This document shows positions 36,577 to 45,791 of a DNA stretch of 64,000 bases, in pieces (within the stretch, counting starts at the first letter, position 1; every line of letters begins with the position of its first letter). Under the pieces are notes generated by a model. That model was not told the origin of the DNA and searched no databases. It was given only the letters and a program-made list of their open reading frames with translations. A program made the position numbers and the translations under genes. The DNA comes from Acinetobacter sp. SFB (lineage in GTDB: Bacteria; Pseudomonadota; Gammaproteobacteria; Pseudomonadales; Moraxellaceae), in the NCBI RefSeq assembly GCF_001647545.1, contig NZ_LSZH01000012.1, positions 62,001-126,000 of the forward strand. The letters run 5' to 3'.

Positions 36577-38328
36577 ATGTCAAATCAGCCTTTTGATACG
36601 GATGTTGTGGTGATTGGGACTGGCCCAGCCGGAGCAACCACTGCTTTAGCCTTAGCGACTTATGGGATTTCAGTCCGTTTTTATACCCAGTTTAATGGTT
36701 TGGCGAACTCTCCTCGTGCACATATTACCAACCAGCGCGCAGTTGAAGTATTGCGTGAATTTGATTTAGAAGAAGAAGCTAAAAGTAGGGCGACTCCATG
36801 GCAACACATGGGAGAAAGCATGATCACCACCAGTCTGATTGGCGAGGAAATTGCCCGTATTCAGGCGTGGGGAACGGGTGATTTGCGCCATGGCGACTAT
36901 GTAAAGGGCAGCCCTTCGCCGTTATTCGATTTGGTACAACCTGAAATGGAAGCACTGCTGGTGAAACATGCAGTTGCGCGTGGTGCAAATCTATTTTACA
37001 ACACCGAATATTTAGATCATGAACAAGATGATGATGGGGTTCTGGTCTGGTTCTTAGACCGAATGGAAAATCGTAAATATTCAGTTCGTGCCAAGTACCT
37101 GGTAGGAATGGACGGGGCGCGCTCTAAAATTGTTGAAAAAATTGGCCTTCCGATTGAGGGTCATATGGCACGTGCGGGTACAACCTATGTACGTTTCAAA
37201 GCGGATTTAACTCAGTATGTGCAACATCGTCCGAGTATTTTGCATTGGATTGTCAATCCTGCCGCAGGTTTTGGCGAAATTGGTATGGGCTTGCTGCGTG
37301 CCATTTCTCCATGGAATGACTGGGTGGCTGGTTGGGGCTTCGATATTGCTCAAGGCGAACCACAATACACGCAGGAACAGATCATTCAGCGTATTCATAC
37401 CTTTATTGGGACGGATGATGTTGATATTGAAGTTCAAAATGTATCGGCATGGTATGTGAATCAAGCTTTTGCCCAGCATTATTCAGTGGGACGGGTTTTT
37501 TGTGGCGGTGATGCCGTGCATCGTCATCCACCATCGAGTGGTTTAGGTTCAAATACCTGCATTCAAGATGCGTTTAACTTGGCATGGAAACTGGCTTTCG
37601 TCATTAAAGATTGGGCGAAAGCAGATTTATTGAGCTCTTATAGTAATGAGCGTCTGCCAGTCGGGCAGCAAATTGTGGCACGTGCCAACCAGTCTAGGAT
37701 GGATTATAAGTATCTTAAAGATGTTTTTGGTTTTGATCAGGGGATTACCACCACACAACAATTGTTAGACCGATTGAATGCACCAACCGCAAATGCAGCT
37801 GAATTACGTACTCAGTTAAATCATGCCTTAGAGATTAAAAACTTTGAGTTTAATGCGCAAGGTGTGGAGTTGAATCAGCGCTACCAGTCGGTTGCTGTAG
37901 TTTTAGATGATGAATGTGAGGAACAATGGCAAGCTGATCCACAATTATATTTACAGGCAACATCGCGCCCAGGAGCGAAAATTCCACATTGCTGGTTAAT
38001 TGATACCAAGAATGGTCAAAAGGTTTCAACACTGGATATTGTGGGAAATGGAAAATTAACTTTGGTGACTGGTTTATCCGGTACTGCTTGGAAACAGGCA
38101 GCCGAGCAATTAGACCTGCCTTATATGAATGTCGTGACCATTGGGCAAGACGTGAAAGATGTTTACGGTATCTGGCAAAAAACTTGTGAAATTGCTGAAG
38201 CCGGCATGTTGCTGGTTCGCCCCGATGGTTATGTGGCATGGCGTCATCAGCAAGCTTTATATGATGATGCGGTCGCCCTGCAGAAATTAACGCAGGTGCT
38301 AGAACAAATGCAGTATAAAGTCACTTAA
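36577..38328 (+). CDS. FAD-dependent aromatic hydroxylase-like monooxygenase
   Basis: A 583-residue class A flavoprotein monooxygenase of the phenol hydroxylase/TfdB type. FAD motif VVVIGTGPAGATTALALATYG is at the N-terminus, the DG motif YLVGMDGARSKIVEKIGL near residue 170, and the GD motif CGGDAVHRHPPSSGLGSNT near residue 310. The C-terminal thioredoxin-like domain (GKLTLVTGLSGTAWKQAAEQ to LLVRPDGYVAWRH) is typical of the family. The substrate is probably a phenolic compound but cannot be specified. GTG at 36574 precedes the ATG and is in frame. A LysR gene is convergent and may regulate it. Confidence 0.85.
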   Translation: MSNQPFDTDVVVIGTGPAGATTALALATYGISVRFYTQFNGLANSPRAHITNQRAVEVLREFDLEEEAKSRATPWQHMGESMITTSLIGEEIARIQAWGTGDLRHGDYVKGSPSPLFDLVQPEMEALLVKHAVARGANLFYNTEYLDHEQDDDGVLVWFLDRMENRKYSVRAKYLVGMDGARSKIVEKIGLPIEGHMARAGTTYVRFKADLTQYVQHRPSILHWIVNPAAGFGEIGMGLLRAISPWNDWVAGWGFDIAQGEPQYTQEQIIQRIHTFIGTDDVDIEVQNVSAWYVNQAFAQHYSVGRVFCGGDAVHRHPPSSGLGSNTCIQDAFNLAWKLAFVIKDWAKADLLSSYSNERLPVGQQIVARANQSRMDYKYLKDVFGFDQGITTTQQLLDRLNAPTANAAELRTQLNHALEIKNFEFNAQGVELNQRYQSVAVVLDDECEEQWQADPQLYLQATSRPGAKIPHCWLIDTKNGQKVSTLDIVGNGKLTLVTGLSGTAWKQAAEQLDLPYMNVVTIGQDVKDVYGIWQKTCEIAEAGMLLVRPDGYVAWRHQQALYDDAVALQKLTQVLEQMQYKVT

Positions 38329-38360
38329 TTCGGGTTTTTAAGTTAGTTTGAAACTTGCTG

Positions 38361-39239
38361 TTATTGAACAGATTGCTGAATGATTTTTGCGGTAAATTGC
38401 AAAACCGGATTTTCAGCATCTGTTCGATAACTGGCATAGAGCGGTAAGGTGGGCAAGTCCTGTTTCAGTTCAATTGACTGTACATTGGGGTTGAGCAATT
38501 GCCGTGCATATTCAGGAATAAAACTCCAACCCAAACCCATATTGATGAGATTGATATGCTGCAGGGCATTGGTGACTTGGTATTTATATTGCAGTTTTAA
38601 GTGTTCTTTTTCAGTGAATTCATGAATTTGCTGATAGAAAACTGGAGAAAACAGCGGGTCGCAGACAATAAAGTCATCATTTTGAATTTGTCTTAAGTCT
38701 TGAATCTTACGGTTGGCAATATAGTTCTGATGGGCAACAAATAATAATTTTTCTTCAAACAGCATGCTGCTGCTATAAACCGGATCATCAATACAGATGC
38801 GACTAAAAATCAAATCCAGTTCGGAGTTTTTCAATGCTTGAATCTGTTCGCTACAGGATAAACTTCTAATTTTAAGGTCGACTTTCGGGAATTGAGCGCG
38901 AACCCTTTGAATGACTTGGGGAATAATGGTCATTTCTGCAACGTGCAATACGCCAATAAACAGCTGTTGTTGACCTTGATTGGCGATTTGACGTGCATGA
39001 GCGATGGCAAGTTCCGCGTATTTAATCGATTCCAGCGCATATTTTAAAAAACCTTGACCCTCTAAAGTCAACGCTATTTTTCGAGCACTGCGATCAATCA
39101 GTTGTACACCCACTTCTTCCTCTAAATCTTTAATTTGCTGACTGAGGGAAGGTTGCACGGTACAGAGTTTTTCTGCGGCACGGGTAAAATTGAGTTCTTC
39201 AGCCAGCGCTACAAAGTAACGTAAATGTCTAAGTTCCAT
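38361..39239 (-). CDS. LysR-family transcriptional regulator (BenM/CatM-like)
   Basis: A 292-residue LysR regulator. The N-terminal helix-turn-helix MELRHLRYFVALAEELNFTRAAEKLCTVQPSLSQQIKDLE closely resembles BenM/CatM of Acinetobacter. The effector-binding domain has the usual two-lobed pattern. It faces the hydroxylase gene tail-to-tail, with 32 bases between. By analogy with BenM/CatM it may respond to an aromatic ligand, but benzoate or catechol genes are not adjacent. Confidence 0.88.
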   Translation of the reverse strand: MELRHLRYFVALAEELNFTRAAEKLCTVQPSLSQQIKDLEEEVGVQLIDRSARKIALTLEGQGFLKYALESIKYAELAIAHARQIANQGQQQLFIGVLHVAEMTIIPQVIQRVRAQFPKVDLKIRSLSCSEQIQALKNSELDLIFSRICIDDPVYSSSMLFEEKLLFVAHQNYIANRKIQDLRQIQNDDFIVCDPLFSPVFYQQIHEFTEKEHLKLQYKYQVTNALQHINLINMGLGWSFIPEYARQLLNPNVQSIELKQDLPTLPLYASYRTDAENPVLQFTAKIIQQSVQ

Positions 39240-39326
39240 TGAGTATTTTCCTGCTTAAAACGATTTTACCCAATAGCTCAAAAATTAAAATCTATGCTGA
39301 ATCATTTATTTGGATATAAAGATGTT

Positions 39327-40148
39327 TTAGATTTCAAGGATTTTGATATCGGCATATTGCTGAATTAAATCTGGATTTAAACTGTGAATATAATCCATGA
39401 ATGCAACATTAAACTGACCTATCTTTTGTGCTTTTTCAAAGGCCAACTTTCCTGCAATGGCAAAATGGGTATGTGCCGCAATGGTGGCAATCGTCGGTGT
39501 GGTTACTGCACAGTAAGCCGCGATTAAAGCACCGAGCGCACAGCCTGTCGCAGTGACTTTCGGTTGTAAATAAGAGCCGCCATGGACTTGAATTACCGCA
39601 TCCAGTTCTTTGCTTAAAATAAAATCAGATTCACCTGAAATAGCAATGCATTCAGCATGTGCTAGCAGGACTTTGGCATGGGTGTACACATCGGCACTTT
39701 CCAGCGTACTATCCACACCTTTGGACAATACCTGATTGCCTGCAAGAGTACTGATTTCTGAAGCATTACCACGAATCACGCTGGGATGATATTGCAGTAA
39801 CTTATCCACCATATCCGAGCGCCATTTTAAAATAGGACCATAACCCACGGGATCGAGCACCCAAGGAGTGTTGGTACGCTGCGCCGTTTGTGCAGAAATT
39901 TGCATGGCCTGCATTTGCTCAGGGATCGGTGTGCCCAGATTAATGCTAAGGGCTGCAGAAATAGTGGTAAAACTTTCGGCTTCGAATGGATTATCAATCA
40001 TGGCAGGAGAAGCACCGGCAGCTAGCAAAACATTGGCTGCATAATTGGCGGCAACGCTATTGGTAATACATTGCACCAAAGGCTGCTCCGTTTGCAGCTG
40101 AGTCCATGCTTCAACAATTTGTTCGATTAATGTTGAAGTTTGATCCAT
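39327..40148 (-). CDS. thiM: Hydroxyethylthiazole kinase ThiM
   Basis: ThiM (273 residues) phosphorylates 4-methyl-5-hydroxyethylthiazole for thiamine salvage. Typical segments are VQCITNSVAANYAANVLLAAGASPAM at the N-terminus, WVLDPVGYG, VIRGNASEI and the anion hole KVTATGCALGALIAAY. AAGGAATTAT precedes the ATG. I looked upstream for a TPP riboswitch (THI box) and saw none in the 70-base gap. No thiD or thiE is next to it. Confidence 0.93.
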   Translation of the reverse strand: MDQTSTLIEQIVEAWTQLQTEQPLVQCITNSVAANYAANVLLAAGASPAMIDNPFEAESFTTISAALSINLGTPIPEQMQAMQISAQTAQRTNTPWVLDPVGYGPILKWRSDMVDKLLQYHPSVIRGNASEISTLAGNQVLSKGVDSTLESADVYTHAKVLLAHAECIAISGESDFILSKELDAVIQVHGGSYLQPKVTATGCALGALIAAYCAVTTPTIATIAAHTHFAIAGKLAFEKAQKIGQFNVAFMDYIHSLNPDLIQQYADIKILEI

Positions 40149-40218
40149 AAGATAATTCCTTAAGTTATATAGGATTGGATAGACTAGACGTAGGGTTTAC
40201 TGTCCATGGGGTGAAATT

Positions 40219-41394
40219 TTACTGGGTAAAATAGTGGTCTTGATGCTTACAGGTTCGACAACATAAGGTCACATAATTTTCAGCATCATAATCGACAGTC
40301 AGCTCGTTAGAACCGCAATACATACAGCGTTTTTGTGAATAGAAGCTTAAGCGGGGTTCAATCTTTTTCCATATCCGCCAAATCGGCTGGAAAAAAATAC
40401 TTTCATCATAGCCCAGAAAGCGGAAAAACAGGATTTCGCTCATCTTGCTAAAAGGAATATTGTGAGGACGTGGCAGGGTTGATGTTTCCCATTTTTCTGT
40501 CACGGCCCGTTCACGATATTGCTGTAAAGTTTTCTTTAACAAGTTGGTGTTAATAAAGTTTTCATTACGGGTTTGCAAAGCTTTTTGTTGATGTAAATAT
40601 TCCAAAGCCGTTTGTACCAGATAATAAATTTGCCCCACAGCCAATGAATCCATCAGGCGATAGCAAAAGGTTTGAAAACTATTATTTCCGGCAATTTGAA
40701 TGCCCCAAGTACGGCAATAAAACTGAGCAAACTGAATAATTTCCTGATACAGCACTAAATAAAGCACATTTTTCACTTCATCTGCATTCTTAAAAGGCAC
40801 ACCCATGGTTAAATTTTCATAAAACCAGTTTCGAAGTTGCTGGGTAATGCTAAACAGACTGGGTTCAGAATAACCATCCAAACGAACATTGACGTAGTAA
40901 TGATGTGCCTCGGAAGCAAAATCCTTGGCAATCAGGATTTGTTCTTTCACCAGTTGCTTGACCAGATAATTTTGAAATAAATAATTCGGGGTAATGGAGT
41001 GAAATTTAATACTTTCCCAGTCAATATATTCATGATGCGTGGTATGTTCCTGAACCTGATTATCCAAAATACTCAGTAAAAATAATTTATTCAGAAAACT
41101 GATTTGATCGAGTCGATATTCAACATTATCTTTATTTTTTGATTTGATTTTGCGCTGCTCTTGAAGACGCGTTTCGGTGAGCATTTTTTTTCGATTGATT
41201 AAACATTTGTCACAATGACAGTTGGTGCGTCCATCTTGAAAGACACGATGCTGACAGTGACTACATTCATGAAAATTAAGTGCCTGATCGTACTGTTCTG
41301 CTTCAATCCAGAACATGGATGCCTGACACAAAGGGCATGATGTACTTTCATCTAACTGTTTTTGCAGAATCTGAAGGAGCATAGAAAGAGTCAA
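40219..41394 (-). CDS. Uncharacterised protein with paired-cysteine zinc motifs
   Basis: I do not recognise this 391-residue protein. Near the N-terminus are CPLC, CSHC and CHCDKC, and at the C-terminus CMYCGS and CCRTCKHQ, suggesting at least two zinc ribbons flanking a mainly helical, aromatic-rich middle of about 270 residues. A basic stretch (RKIKSKNKDN) follows the first cluster. Such ends suggest nucleic-acid binding, but that is inference. It is 70 bases upstream of thiM on the same strand. Confidence 0.7.
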   Translation of the reverse strand: MTLSMLLQILQKQLDESTSCPLCQASMFWIEAEQYDQALNFHECSHCQHRVFQDGRTNCHCDKCLINRKKMLTETRLQEQRKIKSKNKDNVEYRLDQISFLNKLFLLSILDNQVQEHTTHHEYIDWESIKFHSITPNYLFQNYLVKQLVKEQILIAKDFASEAHHYYVNVRLDGYSEPSLFSITQQLRNWFYENLTMGVPFKNADEVKNVLYLVLYQEIIQFAQFYCRTWGIQIAGNNSFQTFCYRLMDSLAVGQIYYLVQTALEYLHQQKALQTRNENFINTNLLKKTLQQYRERAVTEKWETSTLPRPHNIPFSKMSEILFFRFLGYDESIFFQPIWRIWKKIEPRLSFYSQKRCMYCGSNELTVDYDAENYVTLCCRTCKHQDHYFTQ

Positions 41395-41541
41395 TCACAA
41401 GTCTGGTTAATCATTTAAATGATTATACACATCTCTTATATTGTAACGTGATTGAATGGCGCTGAATCAGCAATAAATCCATGCAGGTAAATATAACTGA
41501 ACTTTGCGCTTTAAAATAGCCTAAGCATTTATGGTTCATAT

Positions 41542-41578
41542 TGATGAAGATGGCAAAGCCAATTTTCCATCTTCATCA
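41542..41578. repeat. Perfect 12-bp inverted repeat
   Basis: TGATGAAGATGG (41542-41553) and CCATCTTCATCA (41567-41578) with a 13-base loop. It lies 36 bases downstream of the minus-strand gene ending at 41614. No T-run follows on either strand, so it is not a classic intrinsic terminator, though it may protect or end that transcript. Confidence 0.7.
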
Positions 41579-41613
41579 GAACAGAGAATAGATGAGGGAT
41601 TTAAATTCTTTAA

Positions 41614-41877
41614 TTAATAAGAAGCAGGGCAAGGTAATGACTCGTCTTCCTGACCTAATTGTTTTGCATTAATTAAAGCCTGAACCTTTTTAGAGGAAAT
41701 TTTTTTGCTGCCTAATGAATCGTAATTGTTCAAAATTGCGCAAATATCGGGCGATTGCATCGGAATACCTTCACAGCTCATAAACATCGCAATCACTTTG
41801 TGATCGATTCCGGCAGCATCGAGTGTTTGCATGGTTTTGATGTTTTCCACCCGGACTATATGGTCTTTTAGATACAT
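41614..41877 (-). CDS. Hypothetical protein, 87 residues
   Basis: Not recognised. The protein starts MYLKDHIVRVENIKTM, is soluble in character, has no signal or TM segment, and ends in DESLPCPASY. Short helical stretches and the NAKQLGQ-type tail do not point to a family. A ribosome-binding sequence AAAAGAGGTGTCCC precedes the ATG, which supports it being expressed. Confidence 0.6.
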   Translation of the reverse strand: MYLKDHIVRVENIKTMQTLDAAGIDHKVIAMFMSCEGIPMQSPDICAILNNYDSLGSKKISSKKVQALINAKQLGQEDESLPCPASY

Positions 41878-42299
41878 GGGACACCTCTTTTAATTTTGAT
41901 TTAATTTTATAGTGCGCTTTGCACAAATATATTCAAGCAAAAAACGTGCTCAAAATGTAGTCATCTTGAAAATATCTGTCATTTTGAGTTAAGTAATTTT
42001 AAAGTCGCTGACGCAAGCTTTAAATAATGGAAATAGACAGTCTAATCGCGTTATTTTCTATTTATATTGCTGAAAAGGTGTTGGAGTTATTGCGTATCAT
42101 TTTTTAACCACACGTATGTTAAGTAATCAACTGAACTTTTAATTGTATTCATGTTCAGGGCATGAATTGAAAAGTGAGAGCAACATGCCCATATATAACT
42201 CAAATCAATCGCACAGACAGATTGTGAAAGTTGTCGTATGATCGAAGTATTTCACAACAATAAAGTCTTGGCTTAAGAACGACAGGATTAGGACATTAT
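41878..42299. other. AT-rich intergenic region before pepN
   Basis: About 420 bases between divergent genes. No gene supported. A minute ORF of 18 codons at 42185-42241 has only a weak ribosome-binding sequence. The region must carry promoters for pepN and for the hypothetical gene. Confidence 0.5.
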
Positions 42300-44906
42300 A
42301 TGAATATCGCGGCAAACCCAGTGGTTGAAGCAGACCAAACTGTTTATTTAAAAGACTATAAAAAACCTTCTTTTTTGGTTGATTCAATCAATCTGGATAT
42401 TCAGGTTTATACAGATCGTACCGATGTCAACGCAACCTTGGTGATGAAACGCCAGACCGCAGGGGATTTGGTACTGCTGGGTCGTGATCTGGAATTAAAA
42501 TCTATTACTTTGAATGGCAAGCAATTGACCGAAGCAGACTACACGCTAAATGCTGACCAGTTGGTGATTGCTGATGCACCCAATGAAGTCATTCTTGAAA
42601 CAGAAGTCATCATTCATCCTGAAAGCAACACACAACTTGAAGGTTTGTACCAAGCTGGCGATGATTTATTTGTCACCCAAAATGAACCCGAAGGTTTCCG
42701 TAAAATCACGTTCTATCCTGACCGTCCAGATGTCCTGTCTGTCTTTACCACACGTGTAGAAGCCGATAAAAAATTCCCGGTACTTTTAGCCAACGGCAAT
42801 TTGATGGAAGCGGGTGAGGCAGGTGAAGGTCGTCACTATACGATATGGCAAGATCCGACCAAAAAACCCAGCTATTTGTTTGCTTGCGTAATTGGTGATT
42901 TGGCAGTTCTGAAAGATTCATATGTAACTTCAGAAGGTCGTAACGTCGCACTCGAAATTTATGCGGTAGAAAAAGATATTCCAAAATGTCATATTGCCAT
43001 GGAAGCGCTAAAACATTCCATGCAATGGGATGAAGAACATTATGGTCGTCCGTATGACTTGGACAACTACATGATTGTGGCAACCAGTGCATTCAATATG
43101 GGTGCCATGGAAAATAAAGGCTTAAACATTTTCAATACTTCATGTGTCCTTGCAGATGAAGAATTCACTACCGATGCCGCCATCATGCGCGTACAGTCTG
43201 TGATTGCGCATGAATATTTCCATAACTGGACGGGTAACCGGATTACTTGCCGTGACTGGTTCCAACTGTGCTTGAAAGAAGGTTTGACTGTTTTCCGTGA
43301 TCAGTCTTTCTCGGAAGATTTACAGTCTGCTGCGGTACAACGTATTGATGATGTTGCCGTATTGAAAGCACACCAGTTCCCTGAAGATTCAGGTCCGTTA
43401 TCGCATCCGCCACGTCCAGATCATTTTGTAGAAATTAATAACTTTTATACTGCGACTGTGTATGAAAAAGGTGCAGAAATTAACCGCATGATGGCAACCT
43501 TGCTGGGTAAAGAAAAATTTCGTCAAGGCACAGATGAATACTTCCGCCGTCATGATGGTCAGGCAGTAACTGTTGAAGATTGGGTTTCATCATTGACTGC
43601 TGGGTCGGGTGTCGATTTATCTGCATTCCTGATTTGGTACAATCAGCCGGGTACGCCTAAACTGGAAGCCAAAGGCGAGTACGATGCGGCAAAACAAACC
43701 TACCGTTTAAGCTTTAAACAAAGTTTAAAAGCAAATGCCAAATATCCCAACCTGAAAGCTGTGCCGATTCCTGTTGCTTTAGCACTTTTTGATGCAGAAA
43801 CAGGTGAGCAATATACGCTGCAATCTGAAGCACTGTTTGAAAGTGGCGTGAAAGATGGCATGTATTTATTTGATCAAAGTGAGGCAACCATTGAATTTAG
43901 CGGTATAACTGCAAAACCTGTGGTTTCATTGCTGCGTAATTTCTCGGCTCCGGTCAATCTTGAATTCAACTATTCAGATGAAGCATTGGCTTTCTTGATG
44001 CAATATGAAACCAATGGTTTCAACCAATGGCAAGCCACCCAAACCTTATTGGAACGTATTTTACTGGAAGGCCATGAATCTGATATTTATATTCAAGCCA
44101 TGAAAAACACTTTGCCTGAAGTTATTCAAAAAGATCCACTGTTGGCTTCACGCTTGTTTGATGTGCCGACCGAAGGTTATTTGGGCAGCCGCATTGACAC
44201 AGATTATCAGCCTGCCAAAATCCAGGAACAGCGTAATGCTTTGCTAGACACACTGGCTCGTGACCTCGGTGCATTCTGTAAAGAGACTTACTTGGAGTTA
44301 GATCCAGACAATCAAAGTGAATTCTCTCAAGCGATGGGTGTTCGTGCACTCAGAAATATCATGCTCAGTATGATTGCGCGTCAGGGTGATGCCTCTGCCT
44401 TCGATCTGGCTTATGAGCAGTATCACACTGGGAATATGTCTGAACGCTTAGGTGCGCTTAAAGTCTTGGTCTGGAATGATGCACCACAGGCTGAAGAAGT
44501 GTTGGCAGACTTTTATAACCGCTTTGAAGATGAAGCCTTGTCTTTAGATCAATGGTTTATGCTTCAAGCAGCACATCCTAAAGCAACTGTAGAAACCATC
44601 AAATACCTAACTTCACATCCGGATTATGATTTGGGTACGCCAAACCGGATTCGTTCAGTGAGTGGGGGGTTAAATGCCAATCCGGTAAATACCTGGAGTT
44701 TTGGTGTTCAGCACTATATTGATCTGGCTAAATATCTGGATGAGAAAAACCCGATTGTGGGTTCACGATTACTGCAAGTGCTTTCGCGCTGGTACACCTT
44801 GGCTGAGCCACAACGTACAGAAGTAAAAACTGCACTAGAAGCTTTAAAACCGCAAGTGAAATCTAAAAATGTGGTGGAAACTTTAAATGGTATGTTGAGT
44901 ATCTAA
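42300..44906 (+). CDS. pepN: Aminopeptidase N (M1 family)
   Basis: An 868-residue zinc aminopeptidase of the E. coli PepN type, acting in cytoplasmic peptide turnover. The exopeptidase motif GAMENKGLNIFN and the zinc site HEYFHNWTGNRIT with the distal Glu in LKEGLTVFRD are present, as is the catalytic-domain YEKGAEINRMM segment (Tyr stabiliser). The C-terminal part matches the DUF3458 region. Length is normal. Confidence 0.96.
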   Translation: MNIAANPVVEADQTVYLKDYKKPSFLVDSINLDIQVYTDRTDVNATLVMKRQTAGDLVLLGRDLELKSITLNGKQLTEADYTLNADQLVIADAPNEVILETEVIIHPESNTQLEGLYQAGDDLFVTQNEPEGFRKITFYPDRPDVLSVFTTRVEADKKFPVLLANGNLMEAGEAGEGRHYTIWQDPTKKPSYLFACVIGDLAVLKDSYVTSEGRNVALEIYAVEKDIPKCHIAMEALKHSMQWDEEHYGRPYDLDNYMIVATSAFNMGAMENKGLNIFNTSCVLADEEFTTDAAIMRVQSVIAHEYFHNWTGNRITCRDWFQLCLKEGLTVFRDQSFSEDLQSAAVQRIDDVAVLKAHQFPEDSGPLSHPPRPDHFVEINNFYTATVYEKGAEINRMMATLLGKEKFRQGTDEYFRRHDGQAVTVEDWVSSLTAGSGVDLSAFLIWYNQPGTPKLEAKGEYDAAKQTYRLSFKQSLKANAKYPNLKAVPIPVALALFDAETGEQYTLQSEALFESGVKDGMYLFDQSEATIEFSGITAKPVVSLLRNFSAPVNLEFNYSDEALAFLMQYETNGFNQWQATQTLLERILLEGHESDIYIQAMKNTLPEVIQKDPLLASRLFDVPTEGYLGSRIDTDYQPAKIQEQRNALLDTLARDLGAFCKETYLELDPDNQSEFSQAMGVRALRNIMLSMIARQGDASAFDLAYEQYHTGNMSERLGALKVLVWNDAPQAEEVLADFYNRFEDEALSLDQWFMLQAAHPKATVETIKYLTSHPDYDLGTPNRIRSVSGGLNANPVNTWSFGVQHYIDLAKYLDEKNPIVGSRLLQVLSRWYTLAEPQRTEVKTALEALKPQVKSKNVVETLNGMLSI

Positions 44907-44929
44907 CTTAGCCATCATTAAATGACTAG

Positions 44930-44969
44930 AAAAGCCTTTTCTTGATTAAAACCGAGCAAAGGCTTTTTT
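44930..44969 (+). terminator. Intrinsic terminator after pepN
   Basis: AAAAGCCTTT (44930-44939) pairs with AAAGGCTTTT (44958-44967), followed by TT. The 18-base loop is large. Confidence 0.75.
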
Positions 44970-45117
44970 ATTATGAATGTAATGTTGCTGAAGAATAAAT
45001 GATCCGGTGTTTAGATTGCCTACCTTAAAAAGATAAAAGAATCAGACATATTTTCTATAGAATGATTATTTTTAAAGTGTCGATTAAATCACATTAATGT
45101 CGTAAAATAGGGGCATT

Positions 45118-45150
45118 AAAGCTCATCTTAAGATGGGCTTTTATTATTTA
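45118..45150 (+). terminator. Terminator-like hairpin without an upstream gene
   Basis: AAAGCTCATCTT and AAGATGGGCTTT form a near-perfect hairpin followed by TATTATTT. Upstream, TCGATT and TAAAAT are spaced by 17 bases (45080-45108), promoter-like. It may be an attenuator before the small ORF at 45206, or the end of a short RNA. TTTTATTATTTAG is repeated at 45139 and 45179. Confidence 0.45.
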
Positions 45151-45205
45151 GCAGACTGTCATTGGATTAAGCCTGTCATTTTATTATTTAGACTGGAGGT
45201 GGGTT

Positions 45206-45418
45206 TTGTTAGTTAAAATTGAAGATGGTTTTTATTTAAACTCCCTACATATTATTGCAATTCGAGTTTCAAAAAGTAGCAGCGATGGACATTTTGTTGT
45301 AGTAATTGAATATACACCGAATAATGTTCAGGCGATGGGAACCTATCAAAAAAATTTTGACAGTAAAATTGAAGCCGAAATTTATCTACAAACGTTGCAC
45401 CAACACATTTCCAAATAA
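45206..45418 (+). CDS. Small hypothetical protein, 70 residues
   Basis: A TTG-started frame of 70 residues (MLVKIEDGFYLNSLHIIAIRV), with a strong CTGGAGGTGGG Shine-Dalgarno eight bases before, which decides the start. The sequence alternates beta-strand-like segments (HFVVVIEYTPNNVQAMGTYQ) with a final helix (KIEAEIYLQTLHQHISK). It has no TM segment, signal or recognised family. Confidence 0.6.
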   Translation: MLVKIEDGFYLNSLHIIAIRVSKSSSDGHFVVVIEYTPNNVQAMGTYQKNFDSKIEAEIYLQTLHQHISK

Positions 45419-45586
45419 TTACTGTATATCATTATTAATGTTACAGCTTAAACTTATTCAATAAGAGTTTTTAGTTAGGATAAGTCTTGGTGATACACAT
45501 CTGAATAAACGGTTTACTGATCACTATGAGTCAATTTATGATTTTTTATAGTTAGACACGTACTAGAAGACATATAAGGGATGATT

Positions 45587-45706
45587 ATGATTAAAACGAT
45601 ATGCACAGTAAGCCTCAGTCTAAGCTTGGTAATGGCTTTATCCGTATGTCAAAAGAACGATGGTAATCATAATCCAGATAAAAACTGTTCCAGAGGCTGT
45701 GGATGA
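45587..45706 (+). CDS. Small exported or lipoprotein-like peptide, 39 residues
   Basis: An ORF of 39 codons (ATG at 45587 preferred, since ATAAGGG lies six bases ahead; another ATG at 45581). It begins MIKTICTVSLSLSLVMALSVCQKNDG, a signal-peptide-like stretch with a cysteine in lipobox position, although the residue before Cys is Val rather than Gly/Ala/Ser. The short mature part has two more Cys. A terminator follows. Probably exported. Function unknown. Confidence 0.45.
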   Translation: MIKTICTVSLSLSLVMALSVCQKNDGNHNPDKNCSRGCG

Positions 45707-45759
45707 AAATGCTTAGAGCTATGGATCTAAAGGATAAATCGTTGTGTTATCGGTCAAAT

Positions 45760-45787
45760 AAAAGTCCCTAAATCTAGGGACTTTTTT
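45760..45787. terminator. Bidirectional terminator
   Basis: AAAAGTCCCTA, loop AATC, TAGGGACTTTTTT. It lies between the small plus-strand ORF and the minus-strand universal stress gene, with T-runs usable on both strands. Confidence 0.85.
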
Positions 45788-45791
45788 ATGG

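Noticed and set aside
40149..40218. TPP riboswitch before thiM
   Set aside because: The gap is only 70 bases and has none of the conserved THI-box sequences.
42185..42241. 18-codon ORF upstream of pepN as a leader peptide
   Set aside because: Weak ribosome-binding site, no coupling to pepN and no informative residues.
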